Below, in pieces: positions 40,611 through 49,674 of a stretch of 64,000 nt of DNA. Both the position numbers and the translations under genes were made by a program. Source of the DNA: Halomonas sp. (GTDB lineage: Bacteria > Pseudomonadota > Gammaproteobacteria > Pseudomonadales > Halomonadaceae). Positions within the stretch are counted from its first letter, which is position 1; the number at the start of each line of letters is the position of its first letter. The stretch spans positions 124,001 to 188,000 of the forward strand of contig JAGYKP010000085.1 of the NCBI GenBank assembly GCA_018401555.1, in the 5' to 3' direction. The notes below the pieces were generated by a model that saw only the letters and a program-made list of their open reading frames with translations, was not told where the DNA came from and did no database searches.

Positions 40611-41405
40611 ATGCATCCGATGGTCCAATACGCGCTGCGCGCCGCTCGCAGCGCCGGTGAGCAGTTCCTGCGCATTCGCGAGCGCATCGAGAACTCCCAC
40701 CAAGAGCACAACCTCGACCGCCTGCTGGAAGACGCCGCGCGCAACGCCGAGACACTGATCGTGCGTCAGCTCTCCCGCGGCTATCCCCAGCACGGCGTCG
40801 TCGGCCGTTTCACCCCTCATCGCGAGGGTGAAGGCGAGGGACGCGATGTGCTGTGGCGCATCGAACCCTTCCATGGCTACTCGAACCTCGAGGTAGCGGC
40901 TCCCGGCTTCGCGCTGTCACTGGTATGCCTGGTCAAGGGCCGTGCGGAGCATGCGGTGGTGATCTGCCCCTTCAGCGACGACGAGTACCTGGCCAGCCGC
41001 GGCCGTGGTGCCCAGCACAACGGCAAGCGCATCCGCGTGCCCGGCAACCATGCCGTGGCCGGCACGCGCATCGCCATGGGGCTGCCCGACAGCTCGCTGC
41101 GTAATCGCTACCTGCCCGCCTACCTGACCCTGGTGCAGCAGCTCGGCCCGCTCATCGAGGTGCAGCGTGCCAGCGGCAGCGGCCTGCTCGATCTCGCCGA
41201 GCTGGCCTCGGGGCGTGCCGATGCCGCCTTCGTGCTGGGCCTGGAGGAGCAGGATCTGCATGTCGGCAGCCTGCTGCTCAAGGAGTCCGGCGCACTGATG
41301 GGGACCCCCGACGGCCAGCCCAGGGTGGAAGCGGATGGCCCGCTGATGGCCGCCGGTCCGCGCCTCTACAAGGCCCTGGTGCAGCAGCTCAAGCCGCACT
41401 TCTGA
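40611..41405 (+). CDS. suhB: SuhB homologue with degenerate inositol monophosphatase active site
   Basis: A 264-residue member of the inositol monophosphatase superfamily. It aligns with E. coli SuhB from end to end (MHPMVQYALRAARSAGEQFL), and its place divergent from trmJ is conserved. The metal-binding motif that reads DPLDGTTNF in E. coli is EPFHGYSNL here (residues 85-93). The upstream catalytic Glu position is Arg66, and the PWD motif is EQD. The frame is intact. It is probably not an active phosphatase but could keep SuhB's role in rRNA antitermination with NusA/NusG, which does not need catalysis in E. coli. Confidence 0.88.
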   Translation: MHPMVQYALRAARSAGEQFLRIRERIENSHQEHNLDRLLEDAARNAETLIVRQLSRGYPQHGVVGRFTPHREGEGEGRDVLWRIEPFHGYSNLEVAAPGFALSLVCLVKGRAEHAVVICPFSDDEYLASRGRGAQHNGKRIRVPGNHAVAGTRIAMGLPDSSLRNRYLPAYLTLVQQLGPLIEVQRASGSGLLDLAELASGRADAAFVLGLEEQDLHVGSLLLKESGALMGTPDGQPRVEADGPLMAAGPRLYKALVQQLKPHF

Positions 41406-41435
41406 CGCTGCGGCGAGCCTGACCCGAGCCCATGC

Positions 41436-41472
41436 AAAGCCCCGCGTCGCGCAAGCGCCGCGGGGCTTTCGT
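41436..41472. terminator. Bidirectional terminator between suhB and hisC
   Basis: AAAGCCCCGCG (41436-41446) pairs with CGCGGGGCTTT (41459-41469), giving an 11-bp stem with A and T tracts at its two ends. It can serve both convergent genes. Confidence 0.75.
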
Positions 41473-41502
41473 GTGTGTGGAGGGAGGGTGGTGGGGCGGG
41501 GC

Positions 41503-42567
41503 TCAGGACGGCGCCTGGCAGAGCAGCGTCAGGGTCTCGATGAGGCTCTCCATCTCGTCATCGGTGCCGATGCTGATGCGCAGGTGGTCGCGCAGCGCCT
41601 CGGTGTTGAAGTGGCGCACCAGCACGCCCCGCTCGCGGAGCCCCACGAAGAGCTGGGCGGCATCCTGGTCGGGATGGCGTACCAGCAGGAAGTTGGCCTG
41701 GGAGGGCAGCACCTCGAAGCCCAGTCGCTCGAGCGCGCTGCGGGTTTGCTCGCGGGTGGTGATCACCCGTTCACGGCACGCCGCGAAGTGCTCCTCGTCG
41801 GCCAGGGAGGCGATGGCCACGGCGCTGGCCAGGCTGTCCACCGGGTAGGAGTTGAAGGAGTCCTTGACCCGCTCCAGCCCCTCGATCAGTTCCCTGGAGC
41901 CCACCGCATAGCCCAGCCGCAGGCCGGCCAGGCTGCGCGACTTGGAGAAGGTGCCGGTGACCAGCAGGTTGGGGAAGCGCTCCACCAGCGGCACCGCGCT
42001 CTCGCCGCCGAAGTCCACGTAGGCCTCGTCGATCAACACCACCGACTCGGTGATCCTCTCGAGCAGGGCGGCGATCGCCGCGCGGTCGTGGCCGTGGCCG
42101 GTGGGGGCGTTGGGGTTGGCAAAGACCACCCCGCCCGCCGAGGGGGCGAAGGCCGCGAGGTCCACCGACCAGTCGGCGGCCAGCGGCAGGGCCTGGCGCT
42201 CGATGGCATAGAGCCGGCAGTAGACCGGGTAGAAGCTGTAGGTGATCGCCGGCATCTGCAGCGCCGCTGCCTGGCGGAAGAAGGCCTGGAAGGCCAGTGC
42301 CAGCACCTCGTCGGAGCCATTGCCCACGAACACCTGCCCGACCTCGACGCCGAGTTCCGCGGCCAGCGCCTCGCGCAGCGCCCGGGACTCGGGGTCCGGA
42401 TAGCGGCGCAGGTGGTCGCTGGGGAAGTCGCGCAGCACGGCGCCGACTCCCGGGGCGGGGGGGTAGGGGTTCTCGTTGGTGTTCAGCTTGATCAGGCGCT
42501 CGCGGGGCTGTTCACCGGGAACATAGGGCGTCAGCTCGCGGACCTCGGGGCTCCAGAACTTGCTCAT
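41503..42567 (-). CDS. hisC: HisC, histidinol-phosphate aminotransferase
   Basis: A class I/II PLP aminotransferase for the seventh step of histidine synthesis, 354 residues. It starts MSKFWSPEVRELTPYVPGEQ with KLNTNENPYPPAP. VFANPNAPTGHG, VLIDEAYVDFGG and the PLP-lysine region TGTFSKSRSLAGLRLGYAVG are all present. A much longer open frame extends upstream on this strand, but only the part from 42567 has homology. It is unlinked to the hisBHAF block at 49.7-52.6 kb. Confidence 0.95.
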   Translation of the reverse strand: MSKFWSPEVRELTPYVPGEQPRERLIKLNTNENPYPPAPGVGAVLRDFPSDHLRRYPDPESRALREALAAELGVEVGQVFVGNGSDEVLALAFQAFFRQAAALQMPAITYSFYPVYCRLYAIERQALPLAADWSVDLAAFAPSAGGVVFANPNAPTGHGHDRAAIAALLERITESVVLIDEAYVDFGGESAVPLVERFPNLLVTGTFSKSRSLAGLRLGYAVGSRELIEGLERVKDSFNSYPVDSLASAVAIASLADEEHFAACRERVITTREQTRSALERLGFEVLPSQANFLLVRHPDQDAAQLFVGLRERGVLVRHFNTEALRDHLRISIGTDDEMESLIETLTLLCQAPS

Positions 42568-42675
42568 GACTCTCGCTCGGGACAGGGAGGGAATGTCGGC
42601 ATGGTGACCCGCGCGGCCGAGCCGCGCAAGCCATGCTAGGCTGGTCCCCCTGTCCCTGATCACAATGACTTCGCG

Positions 42676-43575
42676 ATGACCGCCCAGATCCTTGCCACCC
42701 TGCTGCCGGTATTCCTGATCGCCGGATGCGGCACCCTCTACGGCCGCCTGCGCAACCCCGATATCGCCACCCTCAACACCCTCAACATGGAGCTCTTCGT
42801 GCCCATGCTGGTGTTTGCCGTGCTGGCCGACGGCCAGGCGCCGCTGGAGGAGTATGCGGGGCTGGCGCTGGGCGGCACGGTGGTGGTGCTGGGCTCCGGG
42901 CTGCTGCTGTGGCCGCTGGTGAAGTGGCTGGGGCTGGAGGTGAAGACCTTCCTGCCGCCGATGATGTTCAACAACTCCGGCAACATGGGCATCCCGCTGC
43001 TGCTGCTGGCCTTCGGCGAGGCGGCGCTGCCCGCCGCGGTGGTGCTGTTCATCGTCGAGATGCTGCTGCACTTCACGGTGGGGCTGTGGATGTTGAGTCC
43101 CGGCTCCTCGCTGCTGCGCATCCTGCGCCTGCCCATCGTGCTGGCCACCTTCGCCGGCCTGGCGGTCAACCTGCTGGGCGTGCCGCTGCCCGGCTGGCTG
43201 CTGGAGGCGCTGCATATGCTGGGCGGGGTGTGTATCCCGCTGCTGCTCTTCGCCCTGGGCGTGCGCATGCTCGATATCGACTTCTCGGACTGGAAGACCG
43301 GCCTGCTGGGCGCCGTGCTCTGCCCGCTCTCGGGACTGGTGCTGGCCGCGCCGCTGGTCTGGCTGCTGGGACTCTCCGGGCTGCAGGCCGCGGCGCTGTG
43401 GGTGTTTGCCGCCCTGCCGCCGGCGGTGCTCAACTACCTGGTGGCCGAGCAGTACCGCCAGGAGCCTCACAAGGTCGCCTCGCTGGTGCTGATCGGCAAC
43501 CTCGGCTCGCTGGTGGTGATGCCGGTGGTGCTGGCGCTGGTCTTTGCCCATGTGCATGCCGGCATCGGCGGATGA
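42676..43575 (+). CDS. AEC-family auxin-efflux-carrier-like transporter
   Basis: A 299-residue membrane protein with about ten hydrophobic helices in two five-helix halves. The conserved FNNSGNMGIPLLLLAFGE lies in the first half and ALPPAVLNYLVAEQY in the second. Bacterial relatives carry malate, malonate or other small organic acids; the substrate cannot be told from sequence. It is divergent from hisC. Confidence 0.88.
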   Translation: MTAQILATLLPVFLIAGCGTLYGRLRNPDIATLNTLNMELFVPMLVFAVLADGQAPLEEYAGLALGGTVVVLGSGLLLWPLVKWLGLEVKTFLPPMMFNNSGNMGIPLLLLAFGEAALPAAVVLFIVEMLLHFTVGLWMLSPGSSLLRILRLPIVLATFAGLAVNLLGVPLPGWLLEALHMLGGVCIPLLLFALGVRMLDIDFSDWKTGLLGAVLCPLSGLVLAAPLVWLLGLSGLQAAALWVFAALPPAVLNYLVAEQYRQEPHKVASLVLIGNLGSLVVMPVVLALVFAHVHAGIGG

Positions 43576-43680
43576 AGGGCCCTGAAACTGTGCGTCGGCC
43601 GTATCAGGGGTTATGCTGTGACTCAGGCCGTCAGGCCGCCGTGCATTACGGTGCAACGCCCACTGCCCAGGAGGACACAT

Positions 43681-44130
43681 ATGCAAATCAGGACCTTGCT
43701 TGCCGGATCGGCGATGCTTGCGCTGCTGGCCGGCTGCGCCGCCGGCCCCACCGATGGCCCTGCGGGTGCCGCCGTGGAGCCCGACGAGGAGCGCTACCAG
43801 GGCACTCTGCCCTGCCGCAACTGCGATGGTATCGACCTCGATGTGCTGATGCGTGGCGATGAACAGGCCGCCGCCGAGGACCGCACCTTCGAGCTCAGCG
43901 CCTCCTATCGTGGCCATCCGCAGAGCCCCCCGGACGAGACCTACGCCGGCAACTGGGAGGTGCTGGAAGGTACCGCCAACGAGCCTGATGCCACCGTCTA
44001 CGAGCTCACGCCGGACGGCGAAGGGCAGATCTACTACTTCCTGCGCCTCGATCCGCAGACCCTGGAGCTGATCGACCCCGAGCGTCGGCGCTTCCAGAAC
44101 AGCGAGATGCTGCAGCTCAAGCGTCAGTGA
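43681..44130 (+). CDS. NlpE-like envelope lipoprotein
   Basis: A 149-residue lipoprotein with lipobox ALLAGCAA and an NlpE N-terminal-type domain. Its CxxC is in the characteristic YQGTLPCRNCDGID. It ends with the beta strands QIYYFLRLDPQTLELIDPERRRF. E. coli NlpE signals surface contact and lipoprotein stress to Cpx and has an extra C-terminal domain, absent here. The ATG at 43681 follows CAGGAGGACACAT. Confidence 0.85.
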   Translation: MQIRTLLAGSAMLALLAGCAAGPTDGPAGAAVEPDEERYQGTLPCRNCDGIDLDVLMRGDEQAAAEDRTFELSASYRGHPQSPPDETYAGNWEVLEGTANEPDATVYELTPDGEGQIYYFLRLDPQTLELIDPERRRFQNSEMLQLKRQ

Positions 44131-44160
44131 TCGCTCGCGGATGACCCCGGGTGATCCGGT

Positions 44161-44184
44161 GGGGGCGGCCTTCGGGCCGCCCCC
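44161..44184 (+). terminator. Hairpin terminator after the NlpE-like gene
   Basis: A perfect 10-bp GC stem (44161-44170 with 44175-44184) is capped by a UUCG tetraloop, 30 bp after the stop. The U-tract is weak (TGCCGTTGTGG). Confidence 0.65.
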
Positions 44185-44261
44185 TGCCGTTGTGGCTGGT
44201 GCCACTGACGCCACGGCCCGACCAGCGACACTTAACGACCCATCCACCGACGAGACACGCC

Positions 44262-45643
44262 ATGGCCAAGGCAAAGAGCGCCTACGTCTGCACCGAGTGC
44301 GGCGCCGAATACCGCAAGTGGCAGGGGCAGTGCACAAGCTGCCGAGAATGGAACACCCTCAGCGAGGTGCGTCTCGCCCCGGCTCGACCGGGAGCCTCAG
44401 CCTCAGCCGGATCGCCGGCGGCGCGTGGTGGCTATGCCGGCGCCCTGACCCGCGAGGTGGTCGACCTGGCCAATGTCGACCTCAGCGAGGTGCCCAGGCT
44501 CTCCTCCACCTTCGCGGAGTTCGACCGGGTGCTGGGGGCGGCCTGGTGCCCGGCTCGGCGGTGCTGCTGGGTGGCCACCCCGGGGCGGGCAAGTCGACGC
44601 TGCTGCTGCAGACCGCCTGCAAGCTGGCCCAGGGGCGCGGCGTGCTCTACGTCACCGGCGAGGAGTCGCTCTCCCAGGTGGCGATGCGCGCTCACCGCCT
44701 GCAGCTGCCCACCCAGGGGCTGAAGATGCTGGCCGAGACCAGCGTGGAGACGATCCTCGCGGTGGCCGAGCGTGAGCGGCCGGAGATCCTGATCATCGAC
44801 TCCATCCAGACAATGCACCTGGAGGATATCGCCTCGGCCCCGGGCGGCGTGGCCCAGGTGCGCGAGTCCGCCGCGGCCCTGACCCGCTTCGCCAAGCAGA
44901 GCAACACCGTGTTGCTGCTGGTGGGGCATGTGACCAAGGATGGCAGCCTGGCCGGGCCCAAGGTGCTGGAGCACATGATCGACGCCTCGCTGCTGCTGGA
45001 GGGCGGCGCCGACTCGCGCTTCCGCACCCTGCGCGGCCAGAAGAACCGCTTCGGCGCGGTCAACGAGCTGGGGGTCTTCGCCATGCTCGAGCACGGCCTC
45101 AAGGAGGTGAAGAATCCCAGCGCCATCTTCCTGTCGCGCACCGAGGAGCAGGCGCCGGGCAGCCTGGTGATGGTGGTGTGGGAGGGGACCCGGCCGATCC
45201 TGGTGGAGGTGCAGGCGCTGCTCGACGACTCGCCGCTGGGCAACCCGCGCCGCGTGGCGGTGGGTCTCGACGCCAACCGGCTGGCCATGCTGCTCGCCGT
45301 GCTGCATCGCCACGGCGGGCTGTTCACCGGCGACCAGGATGTCTTCCTCAACGTGGTGGGCGGGGTCAAGGTGCTGGAGACCAGCGCCGACCTGGCGGTG
45401 CTGCTGGCGGTGGTCTCCAGCCTGCAGAGCCGCCCGCTGCCCCGTGAGCTGGTGGTGTTCGGCGAGGTGGGGCTCTCCGGCGAGATCCGCCCGGTACCCA
45501 GCGGCCAGGAGCGCATCCTCGAGGCCGCCAAGCATGGCTTCACCCGCGCCATCGTGCCGCGGGCCAACGCCCCCAAGCGGGCCCCCGAGGGCATGGAGGT
45601 GGTGGCGGTGGACAAGCTCGCCGACGCCCTCGAGGCCCTGTGA
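44262..45643 (+). CDS. radA: RadA, DNA repair helicase/branch-migration protein (frameshift near 44543)
   Basis: A RecA-related protein that processes recombination intermediates, about 460 residues. The N-terminal zinc finger has CTECGAEYRKWQGQCTSC. The Walker A GGHPGAGKST is in another frame because one G is missing from the GGGGG run near 44543, where the family reads VLGGGLVPGS. GEESLSQVAMRA, the RadA-specific QKNRFGAVNE and the Lon-like C-terminal domain (GGVKVLETSADLAVLLA) follow intact. Confidence 0.94.
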
Positions 45644-45693
45644 GCCGGGGCCTTGATGTTAGAATACCCGTAACCGATTCCGAGGAGATACCG

Positions 45694-46731
45694 ATGAGCG
45701 CCATCCGCCTGACCCAGTTCAGCCACGGAGCCGGCTGCGGCTGCAAGATCGCCCCCGACGTACTCGACGGCATCCTGGCCAAGGCCGGTCCGGGGGCTAC
45801 CCATTCGCGACTGATCGTCGGCAACCAGGGCCGCGAGGATGCCGCCGTCTACGACCTGGGTGACGGCCGCGGGATGATCGCCACCACCGACTTCTTCATG
45901 CCCATCGTCGATGACCCCTTCGACTTCGGGCGCATCGCCGCCACCAACGCCATCAGCGATATCTACGCCATGGGCGGCACCCCGGTGATGGCCCTGGGCA
46001 TCCTCGGCTGGCCGCTGGACAAGCTGCCCGCCGAGGTGGCCGGCGACGTGATGGCCGGCGCCCAGGCGGTGTGCCGCGAGCTGGGCGTGGCTCTGGCCGG
46101 CGGCCACTCCATCGACGCCCCGGAGCCGATCTTCGGCCTGGCGGTGAACGGCCTGGTCGACCTCGCGCATCTCAAGCTCAACAAGGGCGCCAGGCCCGGT
46201 GACCTGCTGTTCCTGACCAAGCCGCTGGGGGTGGGCATGCTGACCACTGCCGAGAAGAAGGGGCTGCTCGAGCCCGGCCACCAGGGCCTGGCCCGGGAGA
46301 CCATGCTGCGCTCCAACCGTATCGGCGTGGACCTGGCCCGGGTGGCGGGCGTACACGCCATGACCGACGTCACCGGCTTCGGGCTCGGCGGCCACCTGGC
46401 CGAGGTGTGCCAGGCCAGCGAGGTGGCCGCGCGCATCGACTTCCGCCGCCCGCCGCGGCTGGCCGAGGCGGAGGCCTATCGGCGCCAGGGTGCGGTACCC
46501 GGCGGCACCCTGCGCAACCGCCAGGCGCTGGGGGCGAGCCTGCCCGAGATGGACGAGGCCCACTGGCAGTGGTTGTGCGACCCCCAGACCTCCGGCGGCC
46601 TGCTGCTGGCCGTGGACCCGGCCTGGGAGGATGACGTCGAGCGCATCGGCCGCGAGCATGGCCTGACCCTCGAGCCCTTCGGCGAGATCGTCGAGGCCAG
46701 CGGCCCGGCGTGCATCGAGGTGCATGGATGA
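45694..46731 (+). CDS. selD: Selenide, water dikinase SelD
   Basis: It makes selenophosphate from selenide and ATP, 345 residues. The active-site segment SHGAGCGCKI holds Cys where some homologues have selenocysteine. TTDFFMPIVDDPFDFGRIAA and the glycine-rich ALAGGHSI follow, and TDVTGFGLGGHL is a late signature. The ATG at 45694 is preceded by GAGGAGATACCG. mnmH overlaps its stop, so the selenophosphate made here probably serves tRNA selenouridine synthesis; no selA or selB is in view. Confidence 0.95.
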   Translation: MSAIRLTQFSHGAGCGCKIAPDVLDGILAKAGPGATHSRLIVGNQGREDAAVYDLGDGRGMIATTDFFMPIVDDPFDFGRIAATNAISDIYAMGGTPVMALGILGWPLDKLPAEVAGDVMAGAQAVCRELGVALAGGHSIDAPEPIFGLAVNGLVDLAHLKLNKGARPGDLLFLTKPLGVGMLTTAEKKGLLEPGHQGLARETMLRSNRIGVDLARVAGVHAMTDVTGFGLGGHLAEVCQASEVAARIDFRRPPRLAEAEAYRRQGAVPGGTLRNRQALGASLPEMDEAHWQWLCDPQTSGGLLLAVDPAWEDDVERIGREHGLTLEPFGEIVEASGPACIEVHG

Positions 46732-47854
46732 GTGACCTGCCGCTGGTCGCCCCCGACCTGGCGCTGCTGCGCGAGGGGCGGCGCCTCATCGACGTGCGCG
46801 CTCCCGTGGAGTTCGCCCAGGGGCGCTGCCCGGGGCGGTGAACCTGCCGCTGATGGATAACGAGGAGCGCCACCAGGTCGGCATCGAGTACAAGCAGCGC
46901 GGCCAGGCCGCGGCGATCGCCCTGGGCGAGCGTCTGGTCAGCGGCGAGGTCAAGGCGGCGCGGGTGGCGGCCTGGATGGCGGAGCTCGAGCGTTACCCCG
47001 ATGCCATCGTCTACTGTTTCCGCGGCGGGCTGCGCTCGCAGATCGCCCAGCAGTGGATCCGCGAGGCGGGCATCACCCGGCCGCGCATCCGCGGCGGCTG
47101 GAAGGCGATGCGCCAGGCGCTCTGCTCACGCATCGATGCCGCCGCCGAGCAGCCGCTGCTGGTGGTGGGCGGGCTCACCGGCTGTGCCAAGACCGATCTC
47201 GTGCTGGCCCTGGACAACGGCCTGGACCTGGAGGGGTGTGCCCGCCACAAGGGCTCCGCCTTCGGCCGCCACCCGCTGCAGGCCCCCGGCCAGATCGACT
47301 TCGAGCACGCCATGGGCCTGCGCCTGCTGGAGTTGCCGGGCCCCGTGGTGGTGGAGGACGAGTCACGCCATATCGGTGGCGCCAACCTGCCCCAGGCCTT
47401 CTGGGAGGCGATGCAGCGGGCCCCGCGCCTGCGCGTGGAGATGTCCCTGGACTGGCGCCTGGCGCAGATCCACCGCGACTATATCGAGGAGCTGTGGGCG
47501 GTCTATCGCCGGCAGTTCGGCGAGTGGCTGGGCTGGACCCTGATGCGCAAGCAGCTGGAGGAGTCCCTGGCCAAGTTGCGCAAGCGCCTGGGCAGCGCGC
47601 GCCTGGCCCGGCTGCAGCGGCTCCAGGCGCTCGCCTTCCGCGAGCATGAGCGCGGCAACCCCCAGGCCCACGAGGCGTGGCTGGCGCCGCTGCTGACCGA
47701 ATACTACGACCCCATGTATCGCCACCAGCTGGAGAAGCGTGATCCGGGACACTTCCTGCATGTGGGCGACTGGGAGAGCTGCCTGGCCGTGGCCCGGCAG
47801 TGGTCCGAGGAGCAGGCGTCGGTCACGCCGAAGCACTCCGCAGCCACTGGCTGA
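46728..47854 (+). CDS. mnmH: MnmH (SelU), tRNA 2-selenouridine synthase (frameshift near 46835)
   Basis: It replaces sulfur by selenium at U34 of certain tRNAs through a geranylated intermediate. The N-terminal rhodanese domain starts RLIDVRAPVEFAQG, and its catalytic cysteine is in IVYCFRGGLRS. One missing G near 46835 divides it from the rest (AVNLPLMDNEERHQVG). The P-loop is unusual, GGLTGCAKTD, with Ala where the pre-lysine Gly normally stands. The ATGA overlap with selD supports joint expression. The 3' end overlaps the next, convergent gene by 32 bp. Confidence 0.92.
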
Positions 47855-48518
47855 GCAGGCGGTCGAGCAGCGGGGCGAGGCGGTCGAAGCGCCGCGGGTC
47901 CTCGAGCATCGCCGCGCTGCTCTGGGCGTGGGGGCTGGTGTCGCTGCCGCTGGGTGGAGTGCCCTGCTCGAGCAGGCTGCCGACGCTCTGGGCGGTGGCC
48001 TCCAGGTGGCAGAGCAGCCCCAGCACGCGGCCGCCGTCCCAGCTGAAGCCCTGCAGCGGGCTCGCCTCGCTGCCACCCAGCGGCAGGGCGTGGTCGGGCA
48101 GGGCGAACACCTCGCGATGCCACATGAAGGCCTCGAACTGCTCGGGCAGGTCGAGAGCGCTCTCCGGGGCCAGGCTGACCCGATGCCAGCCGGTCTCCGC
48201 AAAGGTGCCGCGGGCGACCACCGCACCCAGCGCCGCGGCGATCAGGCGTGCGCCGTAGCCGATGCCCAGCAGCGGCCTGTGGCCGTCCAGGGCGCGCTCG
48301 ACCAGCTTGCGCTCGCGCCTTAGCCAGGGCTGTCGAGTCTCGTCCAGGGGGCCCTCGGGGCCATCGAGCAGCACCAGGGCATCGCCGTCGCCGGGTTTCG
48401 GCGGCAGCTCGCCGGCGTCGAGGTGGAATACCGTGTGGCTGTGGCCCATGCTGGTCAACCAGTCGGCCAGGCGTGCCGGCCCCTGGTGGGGGGCGTGCTG
48501 GAGCAGATGAACGTGCAT
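47823..48518 (-). CDS. Class I glutamine amidotransferase-like protein lacking the catalytic cysteine
   Basis: A 231-residue protein of the GuaA/YfeJ-like amidotransferase group. It begins MHVHLLQHAPHQGPARLADW. DALVLLDGPEGPLDE is the usual oxyanion-side strand. The nucleophile elbow reads PLLGIGYGARLIAAALG, so Gly87 stands where GICxGxQ places Cys. WHREVFALPDHALPLGGS and a His-x-Glu (LLCHLEA) remain. The change could come from a single base. It is probably not a glutaminase as written. Confidence 0.8.
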   Translation of the reverse strand: MHVHLLQHAPHQGPARLADWLTSMGHSHTVFHLDAGELPPKPGDGDALVLLDGPEGPLDETRQPWLRRERKLVERALDGHRPLLGIGYGARLIAAALGAVVARGTFAETGWHRVSLAPESALDLPEQFEAFMWHREVFALPDHALPLGGSEASPLQGFSWDGGRVLGLLCHLEATAQSVGSLLEQGTPPSGSDTSPHAQSSAAMLEDPRRFDRLAPLLDRLLSQWLRSASA

Positions 48519-48564
48519 GGGTAACCTCGCCAGCGTATGCAACGGACAGGGGGCGCAAGGGTAC

Positions 48565-48859
48565 ATGAAGGCCGGCTGGAGGGAACAGGTCCTGACCATC
48601 ATCGCCGAGATCCCGCCCGGGCGGGTGACCACTTACGGTCGCATCGCTGCCATGGCCGAGGGCGCCACGCCGCGACTGGTGGCCCGCGCCCTGCGCGAGC
48701 TGCCCGCCGGCCACGACCTGCCGTGGTTTCGCATCATCACCGCCTCGCGCAAGCTGGCCGACCACCCCGGCGCCGCCGAGCAGCGCCAGCACCCTGGCCG
48801 CCGAGGGGGTGCTGCTGGATGCCCGCGGCCGGGCCCCGGCGGAGCGGATTTGGCCGTGA
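48565..48859 (+). CDS. Alkyltransferase-like (ATL) DNA-binding protein (frameshift near 48785)
   Basis: A small MGMT-fold protein that binds O6-alkylguanine and flags it for nucleotide excision repair. It has the DNA-binding part IPPGRVTTYGRIAAMA and then RALRELPAGHDLPWFRIITA, where methyltransferases have PCHRV. The acceptor cysteine is thus replaced, as is normal for ATL proteins. The end (LAAEGVLLDARGRAPAERIWP) is one frame away. It is divergent from the amidotransferase-like gene and 17 bp before repeat copy D. Confidence 0.85.
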
Positions 48860-48875
48860 ATCATAACGCTTAACC

Positions 48876-48987
48876 GGGGCTTTCTCGGGGACAGGCCTGC
48901 GGGGAGGCGCTGTGAACCCCTCCCTGGGCGCTACCGACGCCATCCCTGGCGTAGGACCTCCCCTACGACCTGTCCCCGACGCCCCTC
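48876..48987 (+). repeat. Intergenic structured repeat, copy D
   Basis: A full copy between the ATL gene and yjaG. Its arms read GGGGACAGG...CCTGTCCCC and GGGAGG...CCTCCC, where copies A-C have ACAAG/CTTGT or GCAAG/CTTGC and GAGGAGG/CCTCCTC. Each arm change is matched in the opposite arm. The core and ACGCCA-TCCC-TGGCGT hairpin are unchanged. Confidence 0.85.
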
Positions 48988-49030
48988 GCGCTTCAGCGAG
49001 ATTTTGACAATGTGAGCCCAAGGAGAGTCC

Positions 49031-49615
49031 ATGAGCGGTTTCTTTCAGCGCCTGCAGAGCCTCGAGCCGCGCCGCCAGCAGGCCTTCATGGCGGCGCTGT
49101 GCGAGCGCCTACTGCCCAACTATGCGCTCTACGCCCAGACCGCCGACCACGGCAACCCGGCGGGGCTGCGCGCCATCCTCGACCTGGTGTGGGAGCGGCT
49201 GGCGATTGCGGGGGCGCGCATCGACTTCGAGCGCCAGGCCGAGAAGCTGGCCGAGCTGGCGCCGCCGGAGGATGACGACAGCTTCGGTGCGCGGCGCGCC
49301 ACCGAGGCGGTGGCGGCGCTCTCGGCGCTGCTCGATACCCTGCAGGGCGAGGCGCCGGAGGCGGTGCTGGAGGTGAGTCGCGCGTCGCGGGGCGGCGTAC
49401 GGGCCTTTATCGAGCTGACCGAGGGCGAGGAGGACGGCGATCGCCTGGCCGCCCTGGTACGCGAGCATCCGCTGATGGCGGACGAGAACGACTTCCAGGA
49501 CGCGGTGCTGGAGGCCGTGGAGGAGGGTGCCCTGGATCGTGACGCCCTCAAGGCGTTGCGCCGGCTGGGGCGCAACGAGGGGGTCAGCAGCCTGGGGCTC
49601 TCCGCCGAGGAGTAG
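49031..49615 (+). CDS. yjaG: YjaG family (DUF416) protein
   Basis: A 194-residue soluble, acidic, mostly helical protein matching E. coli YjaG along its length: FMAALCERLLPNYALYAQ, RAILDLVWERLAI, IDFERQAEKLAELAPP and AVAALSALLDTL with VLEVSRAS. Function unknown. It starts behind AAGGAGAGTCC, is monocistronic by context and ends at a hairpin shared with hisF. Confidence 0.87.
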   Translation: MSGFFQRLQSLEPRRQQAFMAALCERLLPNYALYAQTADHGNPAGLRAILDLVWERLAIAGARIDFERQAEKLAELAPPEDDDSFGARRATEAVAALSALLDTLQGEAPEAVLEVSRASRGGVRAFIELTEGEEDGDRLAALVREHPLMADENDFQDAVLEAVEEGALDRDALKALRRLGRNEGVSSLGLSAEE

Positions 49616-49644
49616 CCGCCACGCGTCGGCCATAACGACGAAGC

Positions 49645-49664
49645 GGCCCGCCGATTGGCGGGCC
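49645..49664. terminator. Hairpin between convergent yjaG and hisF
   Basis: GGCCCGCC (49645-49652) pairs perfectly with GGCGGGCC (49657-49664) around GATT. CTTCACTTT follows on the plus strand and CGCTTCGTCG on the minus. Confidence 0.6.
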
Positions 49665-49674
49665 CTTCACTTTC

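Noticed and set aside
42568..44337. Upstream extension of the hisC frame to 944 codons
   Set aside because: It runs antisense through the AEC and NlpE-like genes and is low-complexity; only the part from 42567 has HisC homology.
48565..48859. Calling the MGMT-fold protein a DNA methyltransferase (Ogt)
   Set aside because: The acceptor Cys in PCHRV is absent (PWFRI), so it is an alkyltransferase-like protein.
48737..49021. Small frames reading through the repeat copies (motif GGPTPGMASVAPREGFTAPP), also at 7331-7606 and 38368-39075
   Set aside because: The shared peptide simply reflects the shared repeat DNA read on one strand; starts differ and there is no ribosome site, so these are not genes.
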